A stretch of 24,340 nt of DNA from Tieghemiomyces parasiticus (Eukaryota > Kickxellomycota > Dimargaritomycetes > Dimargaritales > Dimargaritaceae). Made by a program: the position numbers and the translations under genes. Where the stretch lies: the NCBI GenBank assembly GCA_027575765.1, contig JANBPT010000742.1, positions 1 through 24,340 on the forward strand, read 5' to 3'. The stretch's first letter is position 1. Every line of letters begins with the position of its first letter. The notes below the pieces were generated by a model. It was not told the origin of the DNA and did no database searches. It saw only the letters and a program-made list of their open reading frames with translations. Below are positions 21,111-24,340 of this stretch, in pieces.

Positions 21111-24100
21111 GGTGGGAAAATGGGGTAGCAGGTAAGGGGTATAAGAAAAGTATAGAGGTGGAATACGCGAGCACTGACGAAAAAAGGACAGTACAGGCTT
21201 GTTGAGGATATTGATGTGTAGTAAGGAAAGAGTAGGAGGCCCGGTGTCTTATTTATAAGGATAAGGAGAGCGGCAATGTGAAAGGGTTTATGAGGAGGGG
21301 GGAACAGAGTGATATCACAAAGTGACGACTAACTTAAGAAGTTCGGAGCGAGGAGGGAGTGTGATAGGCTCGGTGGGTGAACGGCGCTTAGCTGGCGAGT
21401 CACGGTCCAGTTGGAGTTGGATATTTGTAAGCCCTGCTGGGCAAAGTCGTAATTTCAGAGGGGTAGGCTGGAAAATGCGAGCGCAAAATGGGCGGGTTGT
21501 CATCCCTCCCTCTCCTGGTCGAACGGCCCAGACGGTAAAAGATACTAGCTAACGGTCCCAAATGCTAAACCCGCTATTTCCGCCGCCCATGCCTAGTCTC
21601 CTGACTGCATAACGCACTAACCCCTTCCAGTACTGCCTCACTCTGGCCTAGGATCAAAAGGTAAATGTGGGGAAAGATTGCAGAGTACTAGGGAAACGGG
21701 AGGGGTGATGCGCACGCGCCGATGAAACAACGCCTAATGTGTGCCGGTCGACTTGCAGAACATTACCATATACGGAAATTTTCAATCACGTCCGCGGGAG
21801 CAAAAGAAAAAAAGGACGGCTGCTGGCGGCTACCATGACCCATTTAGCCTAATTTATGCCTCTGCAACCCTGCGGCCGCCCCGTCCATTAGTCGAAGATG
21901 GTGGCTATAATTCATTCAAACGGGAACTGTAAAAACACACACCACCGGTCAGAATCCACCAGGCCAGCAGAACCCCTTCCCCACAAGGCGAGCCCCGCTG
22001 GCAATTGCGCAACTGGATGGCATTCTCATCCTTCGTACGGGAACGACTTATGTATGAAAGTATCTTTGACTGCTCCAGGGTGGTCCATTACGTCAAGGTT
22101 AGGCCTTCGGGTTTTTAGAACTTGCGAACGCGCCACGGCGGGAAACGTCTGATCTGAGCAGATCGTGGCCAATGTAGTGGGCTCTATATGTCCATGCTTA
22201 CCAAATGTAATGAAAGAGAAGCTTTATCGGGCCCATCCCGCGGTAATCATTCGACTATGCAATATCGCTGCCTTTAACCTCGTCACCGTCCCATAAAGCA
22301 CCCAATTATCTTTCGCCGGCCCACTATCTCCACCGTAGGAATGACGGTGCTGGCAACCCAGGCTATCGCCATTGCCAGTTTCGATCGTGGTTGGTCAACC
22401 ACTAACCTTAGCCCCGCCTCGGCATCTATTGGTCCCGGCCCAACGGCTTCGGCACCCTGACCGATACCACCCATCGGTGGCGGCGGTCGGCGCAATTCAC
22501 CAACGCCGACTGGCTATGTATTAGTAAGCCCGGATGTGGCGCCAGCGTGCCAACGCTGACTTAACGGGTGATTATTGATGATTATTCAGCAGGATTGCGG
22601 CCCCCTCGCATCAATGAACCCGCCAGGTGCTGCCCCACCCAGCTGAATTCACTTACTAGTAGGCATAATGACGACAGTGAAGAAAATTGGGCTATGCGCC
22701 AGGGGATTGTCAGGTGAAATACCATAGGGGAGGGGGGACTAGCAAGACATTTGGGCATGGCGATTAAAGAGAGTGGTTGTGGCCAGATTAGCTTGGCCGA
22801 GCCCAACAAGCTATTTTTTTCTAGTAAAAAGGACTCGTTCAAAAGTGTAAGACCAAACAGTCTATATGAATGGCCAATAAAGCAACTGTGGTGTGCGTGG
22901 TTTGTAATGTGACTACCGGTAAATCTTGGTACTCTAGAAGAATAATAATGTGACAACGATAAGGATGGCAGGTAATCGGCTGGATAAAAGGTTACCAGCC
23001 AAACCATTCGTGTGGAAATAGTATTAAGAGTTCGAAGGGATGCTGAGCAGGATGGATGGGGGCAATGAGCCCAAAAAGAGGATCGTTAAGTAACTAATTC
23101 GCAACCCGATAATCACTTTCAGCATGGAACTAGTAATCTTCTCGCCATCATGCTAAAACGCATTACCATTGATGCCATTTAAAGCATTGTAGGAAACACA
23201 ATCGTCAAACAAGCTCTTTATCCAGTTCTATCGCTCCACTATCAAGTAGTTCATTAAGTACAATAGCTGTGGGACCCACCCTGCCACACAATGACATCAA
23301 CGACCTGCTTGAGAATCAAGAATTGGTCGTATTCCACGATTAATCGAAGCGCGCCTAGAAAGGGTACTGTCCATTTTTTGAAGCGGACCGTGATATGACA
23401 ATCAGTCCCGCTTACAAAAAGAAACCCTAACGCGGTTTAGGAGGCCCAGAAATATGCAGTCGGGGCTGAGGGTCCCGAATCTGCAACGCGCAGGAAAATC
23501 GGATATCTATTGATGGAGCTACCAAACGAATAAAGTATATAACGTGTATTCACTAAACGAGCTTAAGGGAATAATGGTACTAAATTTTACTAAACAGATA
23601 ATGCCAACGGGTGGCACTATGGGACGAAATAATTGGAAAAAGCTGCCGGACCGTGTGTTGTATACTCAGGCCCGGCTTTTTTACTACTGTGTTATAGGGA
23701 TCCACTAAACTATTGGCAGAGCGCCTGGCTAGGCCTCCGTCACTTCGGGACCTCTCCCAGAGGCTACCCGGTCCTTATGCTTTCCTTTTATCGGAGCAAT
23801 AGGCGCGGCCTAATACAACTCCTCAAAGGTAGAAGCCGCGCTCGGCTTCACAATTTCATCGCCCGAAGTAGCGATCAATGATACAGGGGATTATTCCTGT
23901 GGTAATAAAAATCGGCAACCCAAGGATCGAGCCAAGCCCTCACTAGATCGGACCTTGGCGGACACCCCTTAACTTCTGTACACGAAAGGTTGGCAAACCT
24001 TCGTCACAATTAAAAATAGGAACCGATACTGCCACGATGCCCGTTACTATCTGGCAAGACTTTAGCTCACTTAACTAGCCAATTTTGGGCAGAGAACAGT

Positions 24101-24340
24101 TATTGTGGGCATTTATACTTAAAATATTTTCTTACCCTCAATGTCCACTTGACCAGACCATCTAATAATTGCCCTGGCATTAGTCAATCTTCGTTACCTT
24201 TGCTGCGTTCCGTAACTCTAGCAACTATCTAGCCAACCACTTGAATGGTACATTATTCCCTACTTTTATGACGGCCTTCATTGGCCGCCGCCTTATCTCT
24301 ACCTTTACACTGCCCACGGGCTGATGCGAAACTCGGATAA
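21111..24340. other. Upstream flank of the reductase gene and gene-free right end
   Basis: The first ~200 bp hold the likely reductase promoter. Beyond that no frame exceeds 141 codons and none is recognisable. GC content falls after about 22580, from roughly half to near 40% by eye, after a short GC-richer island at about 22278-22560. Poly-A/T runs appear but no complete gene, tRNA or repeat array. A gene might continue past the right edge, but there is no sign of an exon. Confidence 0.65.
21250..21257 (-). promoter_or_regulatory. Putative TATA box of the reductase gene
   Basis: TATAAATA on the minus strand, about 140 bp upstream of the ATG at 21110. If used it would start transcription near 21220 and give a leader of roughly 100 nt. 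The motif is an exact match to the consensus, but 8-bp AT motifs occur by chance and no start site was measured. Confidence 0.45.

Noticed and set aside
22582..23007. 141-codon minus-strand open frame
   Set aside because: It matches no family, shows no clear splice partners and lies in AT-rich DNA. Not enough to call a gene.

Overview
This is a piece of a eukaryotic nuclear genome, most likely fungal. Both real genes lie on the minus strand and carry spliceosomal introns, each opening with GTAAGT. Two introns have good branch points, TACTAAC and CACTAAC. The encoded kinesin resembles fungal Unc104/UncA kinesin-3 proteins in its N-terminal signature ([20 protein letters not shown]) and domain order. 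Coding exons are clearly GC-richer than the spacers, which fits an early-diverging filamentous fungus, but the lineage cannot be fixed from this window.

Layout. Positions 1-11174 hold no gene I can support: no long open frame, no recognisable protein fragment, and no tRNA or rRNA. They contain simple repeats, G-rich runs with quadruplex potential and one small AT-rich cluster of inverted repeats. Positions 11175-17615 hold a complete four-exon kinesin-3 gene of the Unc104/KIF1 type (1971 codons plus stop). It has a motor domain, neck, coiled coil, FHA domain, KIF1B/DUF3694-type stalk regions and a C-terminal PH domain. All three introns fall in the first ~350 coding bases, and the remaining 5.57 kb is one exon. 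Positions 17616-19673 are intergenic. Positions 19674-21110 hold a complete two-exon gene (355 codons plus stop) for a zinc-independent NADPH-dependent double-bond reductase of the medium-chain dehydrogenase superfamily (prostaglandin reductase / alkenal reductase / CurA group). A TATA box lies about 140 bp upstream of its start. Positions 21111-24340 are again without a supportable gene, and the last ~1.8 kb is noticeably more AT-rich.

The two genes have unrelated roles, vesicle/endosome motor transport and detoxification of reactive enals/enones. They share only a strand, with ~2 kb between them, so they are independent transcription units. I found no mobile element, CRISPR array or clearly novel multi-gene system. 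The most notable features are the 35-nt exon that carries the kinesin P-loop, an insertion inside the FHA domain, and the long gene-free stretch.
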